DNA of 64,000 nucleotides, from positions 5,219,001 through 5,283,000 of the forward strand of contig JAZGTN010000015.1 of the NCBI GenBank assembly GCA_037783415.1, written 5' to 3'. The stretch is from Leptasterias polaris (Eukaryota; Echinodermata; Asteroidea; Forcipulatida; Asteriidae). Position 1 is the stretch's first letter, and the number at the start of each line of letters is the position of its first letter. Under the pieces are notes generated by a model, which saw only the letters and a program-made list of their open reading frames with translations, searched no databases and was not told the origin of the DNA. Below, piece by piece: positions 36,701 through 44,104 of this stretch. Both the position numbers and the translations under genes were made by a program.

Positions 36701-39700
36701 AATTTGGTGCGTATAATTGCTGAGCACAATTTTCCTAAAATTTAATATAAGACGATCTGTAGCATCACAAGCTACATTAGTTCGATTTGAGCTTTTGCGA
36801 CATAAGTTTCCGACCTTCAGCGTCAGTTGAGTTTGAACTTCAAGGACAGTTTTGAATTGTACTTCATTGAAGTATGGAATTCGTCATTTAATAGTCATCT
36901 ACCGTGAGTACAGACAGTAAAGCAAGACAGACGATGGATACCAAGCTTTCAAATTCTGCTGACCAGATTGCGACGACCTTAGAGTACATGGATTCATTGA
37001 GCCAAGCTGGAAGCAGAAGTTCAAGGGCAACTAGTGTTGCATCGGGTGCATCATCAGCATCCAATGCGAGGCTCAGAGCAGCAGCTGAGAAAGCTGCATT
37101 GCAAGCAGAAATTGCAACAGAGAATAAAAGACAGGCCCTGGAAGAGGAGGAACTAAAGCTTCTTCAGCGACGGCGGCAGATAGAGTTAGAGACAAAGCTA
37201 GCGAGAGCTGCTGCAATAGAGAAAACATTTGCTGAGGCTGAAAGTTATGATGTTAAGACTTCTACACCATTGGTTCAGCCAGTCACGACAGACAACACGA
37301 CACCCAACCAAGTTCCCGAAGTAAGCCAAGATGTTTCTTTTCCAAGTTCAACGGGTTCAACCGCCATACCCTCACTTAGCACCCCGGTCGGAGACACACC
37401 TAGCAACTTTACCCATCTCGTGAAAGCCATGCAGATGCAACAACAGTCCTTGGTAGAGACCCTCCAATTGCCAAAGACTGAGCTAATGACATTTGACGGA
37501 GATCCTGCAAATTACTGGGTGTTCATCCGGGCATTTGAGAATGCTGTGGAAAAGGACACAGTTAGCGATGCTGCAAAGTTGGCACGTCTCCAACAGTACT
37601 GCACTGGTGCTGCTAAGAAATTGATACAGTGCTGTGCAGTAAAGACACCACCTGAGGGCTATGCTCTTGCTAGAAAGCTTCTGAAGGAAAGGTTTGGAAA
37701 TGAATATGACATAGCAGAGGCATGGATCAACAAGATCGTCAACCGCCCTGATATTCGAGACAGCAGGGCACTTTTAGATTTTGCTGATGACTTGAGAAAC
37801 TGCAGGGAGACGCTAGACACCATGGACAAATTATGTGAGCTGAACAACAGCAGAAGTTTGGCTCAGATGGTGGAGAAGCTACCCTGGGATGTTCGCAAGG
37901 CATGGCTGAAGAAAGTTTACCATATTAAAACTTTTGAATCCAGGTCCCCTACTATAGATGACGTCGTCAAATTCGTGCAGATTTCAGCACAACAAGCTAA
38001 TGACCCAGTCTACAGCAAGCTCGTGAGCAGAGACCGCGCTGACAAATCAATGAAGGATGTCAAGCGCAAGGATACTTCAGTGTCAAAACAACGCTCCAAT
38101 TTTGTGACACAAGTACAGACAACAACCTCCCCTCAATGCACTAAGGGGACATTTCAGAAAGCAGATTGGCCAGCACACCCATCATCAGAGGTGAGTGCCA
38201 GAAGTAATCAACCTCCACGCTCCTGTTGGTATTGTGGACGGGGTCATGGTCTATTTGGCTGTGATAGCTGGAAAGCCCTGAAAGTTACCGACAGACTGAA
38301 TTTCGTGCAGTCAAAGCGACTGTGTGTCAACTGTCTGCAACCAGGACACAGAGCCCGAGATTGTTCGAGAGATGCAGTATGCACTGTTCCTGGATGTGGT
38401 CTGAAACATACCAAATTCTTACATCTCACCCGCACGGGCAACCCGTCAACACCAACAAGTGCCTACCCTGTGAAGCAAGGAGATCAGCTCGTAAATAATG
38501 CTGTTCCTGTCACTGTCAATGCTGTGCCAACAACTGCCTCAGGTAATGCAACTTGCAACACTTCTGGGGCTGGAAGTGGAAGGATAGCCCTACCCATTGT
38601 TCCAGTGAAAGTACGGAGCCACAGAAGTGCTACTAACTTTGTAACGACATACGCTCTACTTGACAGTGGATCAACGCAGACTTTCTGCTCAGAAAAGCTA
38701 ATTAACAAGCTTGGAGTTCATGGAAAGCCAGACACCATGAGGCTGACAACCTTAGACAATCACGATATCCTTACTGAAACTCAGATTGTACATCTTGAGG
38801 TAACCGACATGTGTGATGAAAATCTTGTTGTCATGACACATGTTCTGACGAGGCCCAAGTTACAGATGGGAACTAGCACCTTGGTAGAAAGGAAAGAGAT
38901 CGACAAATGGCCACACTTAAGTGATATCATCTTGCCAGATGTAGATATTGAAGACGTACACCTGCTCATTGGCCAGGATAACCCCTCTGCCTTAATTCCC
39001 AAAGAAGTCCGGGAAGGAGGCGTTGGCACACCCTATGCGACACGTACGAAATTGGGATGGACTCTCAATGGCCCATTTAAGACCGGGCCCTTGAGCCGTT
39101 CAACTTCTTTCTTCATTGATACAGACACAAGCCTACAGCAACAAGTGGAAAAGTTCTGGAAACTGGACGGCACTGGAGGCGATGAGAGGAGTTTGTCAAT
39201 CAGTGATAAGAAAGTTATCTCTACCTGGGAGCAGTCATTGTGCCGAGATGGAACACACTACAGCATGAACATTCCCTTTAAAATGCGCCCGCCTCAATTA
39301 CCCGACAACAAGGCAGTTGCTGAACAAAGACTCCGTCTGCTGGGGAGACGACTAGGCCGAGACTCCGACATGAAGGAGAAGTACACTGCAGGCATCCAAG
39401 ATTTGATGAATAAAGGATATGCAGAGGAGGTACCCCAACATGATCTGAACAGAGAAGATGGAGCAGTTTGGTATTTGCCACACCATCCAGTCCTTCACCC
39501 ACGCAAACCAGGAAAGGTGCGAATAGTGTTTGACTGTGCTGCTCGTTACCGAGGTGTGTCACTCAACGACAAAGTTCATCAAGGCCCAGACATGACAAAC
39601 AAGCTAGTGGGAGTGTTGATTCAGTTCCGGCAAGACAGCATCGCCCTGATGGCAGATGTTGAAGGCATGTTTCATCAGGTGCACGTGAATAAGCCCGACC

Positions 39701-42700
39701 GTGACGTTCTGCGTTTCCTGTGGTGGGCCGACAACGACATAAGTGGGGTTCCTAAGACGTTTCGTATGACATCTCACTTGTTTGGAGGCATTTGGTCACC
39801 AAGCTGTGCAACTTTTGCCTTAAAGCGTACAGCACAAGACAACATGGAGGATTTTGATGCCAATACCATAGACACCATAGACAACAACTTCTACGTCGAT
39901 GATTGCCTCAAGTCAGTCGCCTCAGAGCAAGAAGCCATCAGACTTGTCAGACAACTTCGTAAGGTTTTGGCGTCCGGTGGATTTCGTCTCACTAAGTGGA
40001 TAAGTAACTCCCGGGAAGTCCTGCGATCAGTTCCTGAAGCTGAACGAGCGAAGGGAGTGCCATCATTAGACCTGGACCAGACACTTCCTGCCGAGCGAGC
40101 ACTTGGTGTGCTATGGGACATAGAGTCTGATACCTTTACATTCAACGTGAATGTGACAGAGAAGCCATTGACACGACGTGGACTGCTGGGAACAGTGAGT
40201 TCTGTGTATGACCCACTAGGATATGCCAGTCCGTTTGTGCTCACTGCTAAAATTCTTTTCCAGTCGCTGTGCAGAATGAAAATTGGATGGGATGATCCAA
40301 TCCCAGACTCCATCAAAGAGCAGTGGATCCGGTGGATGGCCGATTTGCCACTCCTTCAGAAGATGTCAATACCACGCTGTGTCAAGCCACTAAATTACGA
40401 CACCATCACTTCAGCGCAGTTACACCATTTTGCGGATGCTTCTGAAAGGGGTTTTGGAGCTGTTACTTACCTGCGACTTCAGGATTCCAGTGGTTTGGTA
40501 CATTGTGTGCTGCTCATGGCCAAAGCAAAGCTGGCGCCCCTAAAGACAACAACAATTCCCCGCCTTGAACTTGCTGCTGCAGTAATTTCTGTCAAGCTCG
40601 ATGAAACAATGCGTCGTCATCTCACACTACCATTGCAGGAGACAGTCTACTGGAGCGATAGCATGATTGTGTTGCAGTATCTGAGAAATGAGGAAAAGAG
40701 ATTCCAAACCTTCGTTGCCAACCGTGTGTCAAAGATACTGGAGCACTCCACACCACAGCAATGGAAACATGTTGATACGAGCTCCAATCCAGCAGACGAT
40801 GTCTCTCGAGGACTTCAAGCACAGCAGCTCATTGACAGCAAACGTTGGCTTCATGGACCACACTTTCTTCAGCTCGAAGAAGATAAATGGCCCAATCAAC
40901 CTGAATTTGACAAGATGACTCTGCCTATAGACATGGAGCTTAAGACAGTTACACAAGTCTACTCAGTCGAGGCAAGCACTGATACTCCCGAAGCTGTAGA
41001 CACCCTATTGGAGAGATATTCCTCATGGTACCGCCTGAGAAGAGCAGTCGCATGGATTCTCCGTGCCAAAGCCATCCTTCTTGCCAGAGTGAAGAAAACA
41101 GACTTGGACTTCAAGCCTTCCCGGTACCTGACTGTCAAGGAGATACAAGCTGCTGAGAAAGAAATTATAAGACGAATTCAGCAGGCTAACTTTGATGACA
41201 CCCTTTTGAAATCCGGTGGCTACCGCAAGCTGAACCCTACAAGGTCAGGTGATGGTATAATCCAAGTTGGCGGACGACTAGCCAATGCTTCCTTCACCGA
41301 CAACATCAAGCACCCTTGGATATTGCCAACAAGACATCCGCTGACAACCCTGATAATAAGGCACTACCACACCATCGCTTGTCACTCTGGAGGTGAACGC
41401 ACTCTTGCAGATATCCGTCAGAAATTCTGGATCATCAAGGGACGTACAGCTGTGAGGAATGTCATCAACTCATGCATTCCATGTCGCAAGCAGAGGGCAC
41501 CTATGATGACACAACAAATGGCAGACTTGCCGAAAGACCGAGTGACTCCGGAACTGCCACCTTTCAGTATGGTAGGAGTAGACTTCTTCGGTCCTTTCAT
41601 GGTAAAGCGAGCTAGAAGTATGCAGAAAAGATATGGTTGTATCTTTACATGTCTTGCCACCAGGGCAATTCACCTCGAAGTGTGCCATAGCTTGGATACA
41701 GACTCTTTCATCAACGCAATGCAGCGCTTCATCAGTCGTCGAGGAAAGCCAGTAGAGATTCGTTCAGACAACGGAACAAATTTTGTTGGAGGGGTGCGAG
41801 AACTTCGTCAAGCTATCCAGGAATGGAACCAGCATCAGATTGACAGCTTTCTATGCCAAAAGGAGATTCAGTGGATCTTCAATCCGCCTGCAGCCAGCCA
41901 CTTTGGAGGCGTTTGGGAGCGGCAGATTAGAACCGTTCGAGCAATCCTCAACAACTTGCTTCATCAGCAGACACTCGATGACGAAGGACTCCTGACGCTC
42001 ATGTGCCTTGTCGAAGGGATTGTTAACGGACGACCCATCACCAAGCTGTCGGATGATATGCGCGACCCGATGCCACTTACCCCGAATCACCTGCTGCTTC
42101 TTCGTTCAGGTCCTCAACTACCACCAGGCGAATTTGTGAAACAAGACATCTACAGGAGACGTTGGCGACAAGTACAATATCTGTCCGACATATTCTGGCA
42201 GAGATGGCTCAAGGAGTATCTTCCGCAGCTGCAAAAGAGGCAGAAATGGCTCCTTCCTCACCGCAACGTTCGCTCTGGAGATCTGGTGCTTGTTATGCAT
42301 GAAAACACCCCAAGATACCGATGGCCTCTAGGACTTGTGAGAGAAACCTTCCAAGGCAAGGACGGCAAGGTCAGATCTGTACAGTTGAAGACGCAGTCAG
42401 GAGTTTACACCCGACCCATAGACAAGCTGTGCCTCCTTGAGGGTGAAGAGATTTAGACCACATAACCAGCAAGGATTGGACTGACTCTCTAAGAACATTT
42501 TTGAACACTGATTGATTTGATTTATATTCTGCCTTTTTTTTTTTTGGTAATGCTGTTTCCAAGATACAGTCATTAGGGGCCGGAATGTAGCCGCCAGAAT
42601 ATCTTTTTGTTTACCTTTTTTTTATGCAGCGCCTCGCCTTTTGAGGAAGTCAATGGAGGGCGCTATTTTCAAGTCTCATTATAAGTTGTATATTGTCACC

Positions 42701-43675
42701 GTATACACACATTGCCAAGTTTTAGAAGAAAACCATTTAGTTCAGACATTTATGCCTACTAATACCTGGGCAGCTCAGCAAAGTGAGTGTTCACATTTTA
42801 TTTAGCATTATTTATTGTCGATATTGAGTAATTTGGAAGTGTTTTTGATATACAAAAAATAAGGTTTTGTTGAGTGAAAACTACACGTTTGTACATGCAT
42901 GTACATGACATGTAGGCCCATTGCTCTGTGTTACGTTCTGCGTTCATGTATGTGTTATTGATGCCATTGATTATGTAATTTTCAATAATTGGTTCTTGTA
43001 TGAAGATACACTAGATATTTGTAGTAAATTGATAAGTTTAGGAGTTGATGCATAATAATCTAGTTGAAGTCAAATATGTGGCCTTGGTTTATGTATCTAA
43101 TTTGCAAGATGTTATTTTTCTCTTTATATTGCAGTCGAACCACCTATTGTCACCTATTGTCACCCATTGTCACCTATTGGCATTGCCACCTTATGTCACC
43201 TAGTAACTACCTTACGTCAACTTTCACCTAACGACACCTACCTGTTACCACCTATAGTAATCTACTTCAATCAATAGTCAACCGTCAAATCTTAATCATC
43301 CGGATACAACAATCAGAACTCAATCATTAAGTTTAAAGTTTATTCGTCACTAACAGTAATTATTGTAATTTTGCCTGTGGATCAAGAACAATTAAAGAAT
43401 AGTTTTGAACAGTTAATTTGGTGCGTATAATTGCTGAGCACAATTTTCCTAAAATTTATAATAAGACGATCTGTAGCATCACAAGCTACAGTAAAATTGT
43501 ATTAGACCAACCTTCCCTCTTCATCTGTGAGTGCAGGGGCTGTACCAGCTTTCCTTGCTTCTTCTAGTTCTTTAGCTTTCCTCCAGTCTTCTCGCTTGGA
43601 CTGCTGAGAGGGCTCTGATGTAGCCATGGTGGTCGCCGCTGCCGACGGCAGCACACTTGACCCTTGCATCGACAT
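15742..43675 (-). CDS. SLU7: SLU7 pre-mRNA splicing factor homologue, complete, 15 coding exons
   Basis: Exons, 5' to 3': 43675-43512, 34675-34525, 31800-31720, 31142-30978, 30542-30474, 29899-29817, 28755-28710, 28290-28199, 27163-27096, 24573-24434, 23656-23600, 21071-20967, 19437-19261, 17949-17794, 15921-15742. They join in frame to 1,734 nt (577 aa; human 586). SLU7 is a nuclear second-step splicing factor that helps select the 3' splice site. The CCHC zinc knuckle [14 protein letters not shown] is at 117-130 in exon 3 (C117, C120, H125, C130). Other family blocks are [89 protein letters not shown], a lysine run near 477-491, and [10 protein letters not shown] with EPTEEEMEA before the end. 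All introns are GT-AG. Start: first ATG, with M3 and M17 as alternatives. Intron 1 holds a BEL/Pao element and the exon 1 donor (AAG/gttggt) is weak. Confidence 0.96.
15968..16590. mobile_element. 623-bp TIR element with 33-bp perfect ends and internal copies of the terminal motif
   Basis: Both ends read AATTCGTCACGCGTACCACG inward, continuing through AAGTGACCTATCT, identical for 33 bp. The sub-motif CACGAAGTGACCTATC recurs inside at about 16162 and 16257, with a variant at about 16342. SLU7 intron 14 hosts it. No transposase ORF, so it is non-autonomous; superfamily unknown and no clear target duplication. Confidence 0.88.
18500..18955 (+). pseudogene. LINE (non-LTR retrotransposon) reverse transcriptase C-terminal remnant
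   Basis: An open frame ending at 18955 encodes [45 protein letters not shown] and [15 protein letters not shown]. This is the typical order of the post-RT tail of animal LINEs (IQ(R)RAAR, L.W..L..RR, M.K...., F.PR....WN.LP). Upstream catalytic RT motifs are absent, so the copy is 5'-truncated, as is usual for LINEs. It sits in SLU7 intron 13, antisense to the gene. Confidence 0.8.
20092..20423. mobile_element. Family F repeat, third copy
   Basis: It matches 9164-9486 almost throughout in the same orientation, with TAGACCATG at the left and TCACAGGTCACATCGTCTA at the right. Confidence 0.85.
20777..20949. mobile_element. MITE, family A (best copy), with two CRE-like sites
   Basis: The ends TAGACCTTATGCAT and ATGCATAAGGTCTA are perfect inverted repeats. 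Each is followed inward by a TGACGTCA-type site (TTGACGTCACC left, AATGACGTCATATG right). It lies in SLU7 intron 12, about 20 bp from exon 12's donor. Confidence 0.88.
21176..21226. repeat. (ATCA)n microsatellite
   Basis: About ten tandem tetranucleotides with two substitutions, in SLU7 intron 11. Confidence 0.9.
21718..22554. mobile_element. 837-bp TIR element (GTTCTGCCC termini)
   Basis: Left GTTCTGCCCA and right TGGGCAGAAC are exact inverted ends, followed inward by AGTGCCGGAAAA / TTTTCCGGCACCG. The internal part (about 21990-22370) reappears in the same orientation at 56108-56470, without the termini. No transposase ORF. Confidence 0.82.
22784..22976. mobile_element. Palindromic element, family C
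   Basis: It begins GGGCCAAATTTCATGGAGCT and ends GCTCTATGAAATTGGGCCC; the internal GGTTACCAGCCAAACTACCA block is as in 13346-13500. Confidence 0.85.
23074..23505 (+). repeat. 24-bp minisatellite, 18 copies (SLU7 intron 11)
   Basis: The 432 bp are exactly 18 units that begin ATAAAGATAACGAGTACTTT. A few units carry TGTAA or TTTGAA variants; three TGTAA units are adjacent. Because 24 is a multiple of three, it opens long low-complexity reading frames on both strands; these are not genes. Confidence 0.97.
23885..23985 (+). repeat. Short degenerate GCTTAAGCCGGGGCC repeats
   Basis: Units of about 26 bp (AGCTTAAGCCGGGGCCAAAG) are repeated two to three times. A related AGCCCCGGCTTAAGCC piece occurs at about 58318. 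Confidence 0.7.
25066..25569 (+). pseudogene. LINE reverse transcriptase C-terminal remnant with an internal stop
   Basis: One frame gives [19 protein letters not shown], a stop at 25177-25179, then [63 protein letters not shown] and FKKKLKNYL. This block order is diagnostic of the C-terminal end of Jockey/CR1-type animal LINEs (P.L.YGI..WG, LQKRA.R.I, GP..WN.L, FKK.LK..L). It is 5'-truncated and inactive, sense to plus, antisense to the host gene SLU7. Confidence 0.85.
25712..26126 (+). repeat. 24-bp minisatellite, ~17 copies (SLU7 intron 9)
   Basis: Tandem units begin TGTGTTTGTCTAGTGTCCTC. A single C/T variant position is arranged in blocks (2 C, 3 T, 6 C, 6 T), a sign of local expansion. 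The sequence is unrelated to the array at 23074 although the period is the same. ORFs across it are artefacts of the repeat. Confidence 0.97.
26568..26928. mobile_element. Family D TIR element (TTTAAAGGCACTG termini)
   Basis: The ends TTTAAAGGCACTGAACACG and GTGTACAGTGCCTTTAAA are inverted repeats. Internally it is the reverse complement of 45869-46236 over most of its length (AACAGCTCTCCGTTGCTC, CTCTTTCTCAAAAACTACGT, ACTTGGTGTATCCCAACATA). Confidence 0.88.
27467..28010. mobile_element. Family A MITE split by a SINE
   Basis: The left end TAGACCCCTTGCAT (27467-27480) is followed by a SINE to about 27906. After that the element resumes with TGACATCACAAG, CAGCGCCCTCACTGAGGTCA and GACCTGTCATTGGCTGA, the same order as near 7000-7050. 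Confidence 0.6.
27480..27906 (-). mobile_element. tRNA-Leu-like SINE, minus orientation (best copy)
   Basis: On minus the head reads TGTCGTGGCCGAGCGGATAA (A box), then CCGAACTCAAGCTCTGG, resembling the anticodon arm of tRNA-Leu(CAA), then GGGTTTGAGTCCC (B box). The body follows and the element ends in an (ATT)n tail (plus (ATA)n at 27480-27501). The type II tRNA layout identifies the origin. Confidence 0.82.
28866..28994. mobile_element. Palindromic element (GTGGTGGTTCTGAAAAGAAC ends)
   Basis: Arms of about 50 bp: GTGGTTCT...GTGTAACAACTCAACGTTTT is mirrored by AAAACGTTGAGTTGTTACAC...AGAACCAC. Located in SLU7 intron 6, about 110 bp from exon 7. Confidence 0.85.
28995..29310. repeat. Complex inverted-repeat block built on GAGTCGCTCC / GGAGCGACT
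   Basis: Several copies of GAGTCGCTCC, AGTTCGAC and GTCTGAAAC recur in both orientations between 29020 and 29310, as in nested fold-back elements. Confidence 0.6.
30661..30843 (+). other. tRNA-like sequence interrupted by a family C palindromic element
   Basis: TACTCGG (30661-30667) pairs perfectly with CCGAGTA (30837-30843) as a 7-bp acceptor stem. GTTGGTTCGAACCCAAC forms a perfect T arm, and GGTCTAGTGGTTGAGAT fits a D arm. The two halves (30661-30690 and 30802-30843) total about 72 nt, tRNA size. Between them lies a palindromic segment beginning GACCCATGTTCATGACTCTG and ending CCATGAAATTGGACCC. The anticodon stem does not close well when the halves are joined, so this may be a tRNA pseudogene or SINE head. 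Confidence 0.5.
32157..32539. mobile_element. Family D-related element with internal perfect palindrome
   Basis: Ends ATTAAAGGTGCTGTATACGT and ACGTATACAGACCATTTAA. At 32341-32378 an 18-bp arm pair (AATCTGAGAAGCGTTACG and its complement, 2-bp spacer) forms a strong hairpin. The flanks share CTCAAAAACG-type and ACCAAGTAAATTTTTATTGCC-type blocks with other D copies. Confidence 0.75.
32868..33016. mobile_element. MITE, family B (good copy)
   Basis: Ends GGGCTCGATTTCACAAAG and CTTTGTGAAATCGGCCCC. Inner arms are GTTAAGATTCATC / GATGAATCTTAG. Confidence 0.88.
33685..34105 (+). repeat. Irregular tandem repeat with GGATTTAGAAGGATTTGGG core
   Basis: About eight degenerate copies of the core occur at roughly 45-75-bp intervals, many followed by GGGCTTTTAGG or GGGCA. 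It lies in SLU7 intron 2. Confidence 0.75.
34122..34440. mobile_element. Family D-related element, truncated
   Basis: It shares ACTTACTTGGTTAGAAGAAC, TATCCCCCCAAATTTGAATC-like and CTCAAAAACGCAACCACCTT blocks with 32157-32539 in reverse complement. The hairpin has decayed and the right end is unclear. Confidence 0.55.
35384..35760 (-). mobile_element. tRNA-derived SINE, minus orientation (copy)
   Basis: It is about 85% similar by eye to 27480-27906 (GTAATGGTTTACAAGGTGCT, ACCAGGAACACCGGGG, TTTACGTCCCATCCGAAGGA, GACACAAGTGTCACGACCGG). The tRNA head is partly lost. Confidence 0.8.
35869..35873 (+). repeat. Target-site duplication of the BEL element (left)
   Basis: GTAAA directly before the 5' LTR; identical to 43491-43495 after the 3' LTR. 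Confidence 0.9.
35874..36776 (+). repeat. 5' LTR of the BEL element
   Basis: 903 bp, TGTAGCC...GCTACA. It holds a TATAAG box at 35968, a GTGAGT donor-like site at 36071, a pyrimidine-rich TTGCAG acceptor-like site ending at 36420, and tandem CACCTATTGT units at about 36427-36500. ATTAAA near 36677 could serve as the poly(A) signal. Confidence 0.96.
36874..36891 (+). other. Short upstream ORF before BEL gag-pol
   Basis: ATG GAA TTC GTC ATT TAA, 42 bp before the first in-frame ATG of gag-pol. It could lower translation of the main frame if the transcript includes it. Confidence 0.3.
36934..42456 (+). CDS. BEL/Pao gag-pol polyprotein
   Basis: One uninterrupted frame of 1,840 residues counted from the first ATG (36934); the frame is open from 36904 (GTG). 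A basic/coiled N-terminus rich in Ala, Glu and Arg precedes a DUF1759-type gag core (about residues 185-345, [19 protein letters not shown]). Two cysteine/histidine clusters follow at about 431-477 ([22 protein letters not shown]). The aspartic protease has [10 protein letters not shown] with D577. The reverse transcriptase spans about 840-1100, with FYVDDCL at 986-992 carrying the catalytic D989/D990. Pao-type RNase H follows ([12 protein letters not shown]). The integrase has an H-H/C-C zinc region ([17 protein letters not shown]) and catalytic D1550, D1612 and E1662. The C-terminal DUF5641 region contains [16 protein letters not shown]. All key catalytic residues are in place and no frameshift or stop is seen, so the copy may still be functional. 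No envelope domain. Confidence 0.96.
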   Translation: MDTKLSNSADQIATTLEYMDSLSQAGSRSSRATSVASGASSASNARLRAAAEKAALQAEIATENKRQALEEEELKLLQRRRQIELETKLARAAAIEKTFAEAESYDVKTSTPLVQPVTTDNTTPNQVPEVSQDVSFPSSTGSTAIPSLSTPVGDTPSNFTHLVKAMQMQQQSLVETLQLPKTELMTFDGDPANYWVFIRAFENAVEKDTVSDAAKLARLQQYCTGAAKKLIQCCAVKTPPEGYALARKLLKERFGNEYDIAEAWINKIVNRPDIRDSRALLDFADDLRNCRETLDTMDKLCELNNSRSLAQMVEKLPWDVRKAWLKKVYHIKTFESRSPTIDDVVKFVQISAQQANDPVYSKLVSRDRADKSMKDVKRKDTSVSKQRSNFVTQVQTTTSPQCTKGTFQKADWPAHPSSEVSARSNQPPRSCWYCGRGHGLFGCDSWKALKVTDRLNFVQSKRLCVNCLQPGHRARDCSRDAVCTVPGCGLKHTKFLHLTRTGNPSTPTSAYPVKQGDQLVNNAVPVTVNAVPTTASGNATCNTSGAGSGRIALPIVPVKVRSHRSATNFVTTYALLDSGSTQTFCSEKLINKLGVHGKPDTMRLTTLDNHDILTETQIVHLEVTDMCDENLVVMTHVLTRPKLQMGTSTLVERKEIDKWPHLSDIILPDVDIEDVHLLIGQDNPSALIPKEVREGGVGTPYATRTKLGWTLNGPFKTGPLSRSTSFFIDTDTSLQQQVEKFWKLDGTGGDERSLSISDKKVISTWEQSLCRDGTHYSMNIPFKMRPPQLPDNKAVAEQRLRLLGRRLGRDSDMKEKYTAGIQDLMNKGYAEEVPQHDLNREDGAVWYLPHHPVLHPRKPGKVRIVFDCAARYRGVSLNDKVHQGPDMTNKLVGVLIQFRQDSIALMADVEGMFHQVHVNKPDRDVLRFLWWADNDISGVPKTFRMTSHLFGGIWSPSCATFALKRTAQDNMEDFDANTIDTIDNNFYVDDCLKSVASEQEAIRLVRQLRKVLASGGFRLTKWISNSREVLRSVPEAERAKGVPSLDLDQTLPAERALGVLWDIESDTFTFNVNVTEKPLTRRGLLGTVSSVYDPLGYASPFVLTAKILFQSLCRMKIGWDDPIPDSIKEQWIRWMADLPLLQKMSIPRCVKPLNYDTITSAQLHHFADASERGFGAVTYLRLQDSSGLVHCVLLMAKAKLAPLKTTTIPRLELAAAVISVKLDETMRRHLTLPLQETVYWSDSMIVLQYLRNEEKRFQTFVANRVSKILEHSTPQQWKHVDTSSNPADDVSRGLQAQQLIDSKRWLHGPHFLQLEEDKWPNQPEFDKMTLPIDMELKTVTQVYSVEASTDTPEAVDTLLERYSSWYRLRRAVAWILRAKAILLARVKKTDLDFKPSRYLTVKEIQAAEKEIIRRIQQANFDDTLLKSGGYRKLNPTRSGDGIIQVGGRLANASFTDNIKHPWILPTRHPLTTLIIRHYHTIACHSGGERTLADIRQKFWIIKGRTAVRNVINSCIPCRKQRAPMMTQQMADLPKDRVTPELPPFSMVGVDFFGPFMVKRARSMQKRYGCIFTCLATRAIHLEVCHSLDTDSFINAMQRFISRRGKPVEIRSDNGTNFVGGVRELRQAIQEWNQHQIDSFLCQKEIQWIFNPPAASHFGGVWERQIRTVRAILNNLLHQQTLDDEGLLTLMCLVEGIVNGRPITKLSDDMRDPMPLTPNHLLLLRSGPQLPPGEFVKQDIYRRRWRQVQYLSDIFWQRWLKEYLPQLQKRQKWLLPHRNVRSGDLVLVMHENTPRYRWPLGLVRETFQGKDGKVRSVQLKTQSGVYTRPIDKLCLLEGEEI
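42586..43490 (+). repeat. 3' LTR of the BEL element
   Basis: 905 bp, identical to the 5' LTR except CATAATAATCTAG instead of CATAATTCTAG near 43051, and TTTATAATAAG instead of TTTAATATAAG near 43457. Confidence 0.96.
43491..43495 (+). repeat. Target-site duplication of the BEL element (right)
   Basis: GTAAA, matching 35869-35873. It lies at positions 17-21 of SLU7 intron 1 counted from the donor. Confidence 0.9.
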
Positions 43676-43819
43676 TTTGTTGGCACTCGGCTACACTCGC
43701 CTGTACAGCTTACAACAGTTGTTATGCCTTTCTAATGAAAACCATCACATGGTCACTTTGGGAAATAAAAATAATTATTGTTTTTAATAAAAGCACCATC
43801 GATTTTAGTTGCGATAATC

Positions 43820-43867
43820 GTAACCCTCCACGAAGGTCGCTTGCAAGCGACCTTCGTGGAGGGTTAC
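43820..43867. repeat. Perfect 48-bp palindrome upstream of SLU7
   Basis: Two 24-bp arms without spacer (GTAACCCTCCACGAAGGTCG... mirrored), extended imperfectly by GCGATAATC / AATTATCAC. It lies about 145 bp upstream of the SLU7 start codon, probably a MITE or hairpin element. Confidence 0.93.
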
Positions 43868-44104
43868 AATTATCACAATACCTACATCGATTTTACATTG
43901 ATATAAAACACATGACATTACTAATATTATAACAAGCAGTTCATAATTTAACATACTCTTCAGGTTATCATTAACATTTATGCAAGAACTTAAGAAGGAA
44001 CGTCCTCATTAAATAAATCAAGTGTTAATTTCAAGAGTTAGGATGACCTTTATTTATCAATGATTCAATCATATTGTTTTGCAGGGTTTGCGATCACTGG
44101 TTCT

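Larger units (their letters stand above)
35874..43490 (+). mobile_element. Full-length BEL/Pao LTR retrotransposon
   Basis: The element is 7,617 bp with LTRs of 903 and 905 bp that start TGTAGC and end GCTACA, a 5-bp GTAAA target duplication and one gag-pol frame. The domain order (DUF1759 gag, knuckles, protease, RT, RNase H, integrase, DUF5641) is that of BEL/Pao. The LTRs differ only by a 2-base indel and one AATA/TAAT-like change, so insertion was recent. It lies in SLU7 intron 1, antisense to SLU7. A purine-rich AGGGGCCGGAA (42575-42585) before the 3' LTR may be the polypurine tract. No ordinary primer-binding site starting TGG follows the 5' LTR, and no envelope ORF is present. Confidence 0.97.

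Noticed and set aside
36904..36933. GTG start for the BEL gag-pol
   Set aside because: The open frame extends to a GTG, but eukaryotic translation would start at ATG; the first in-frame one is 36934.
42457..42585. Envelope gene in the BEL element
   Set aside because: Only about 130 bp separate the gag-pol stop from the 3' LTR, and no other long frame exists, so it is not a retrovirus-like env-bearing element.
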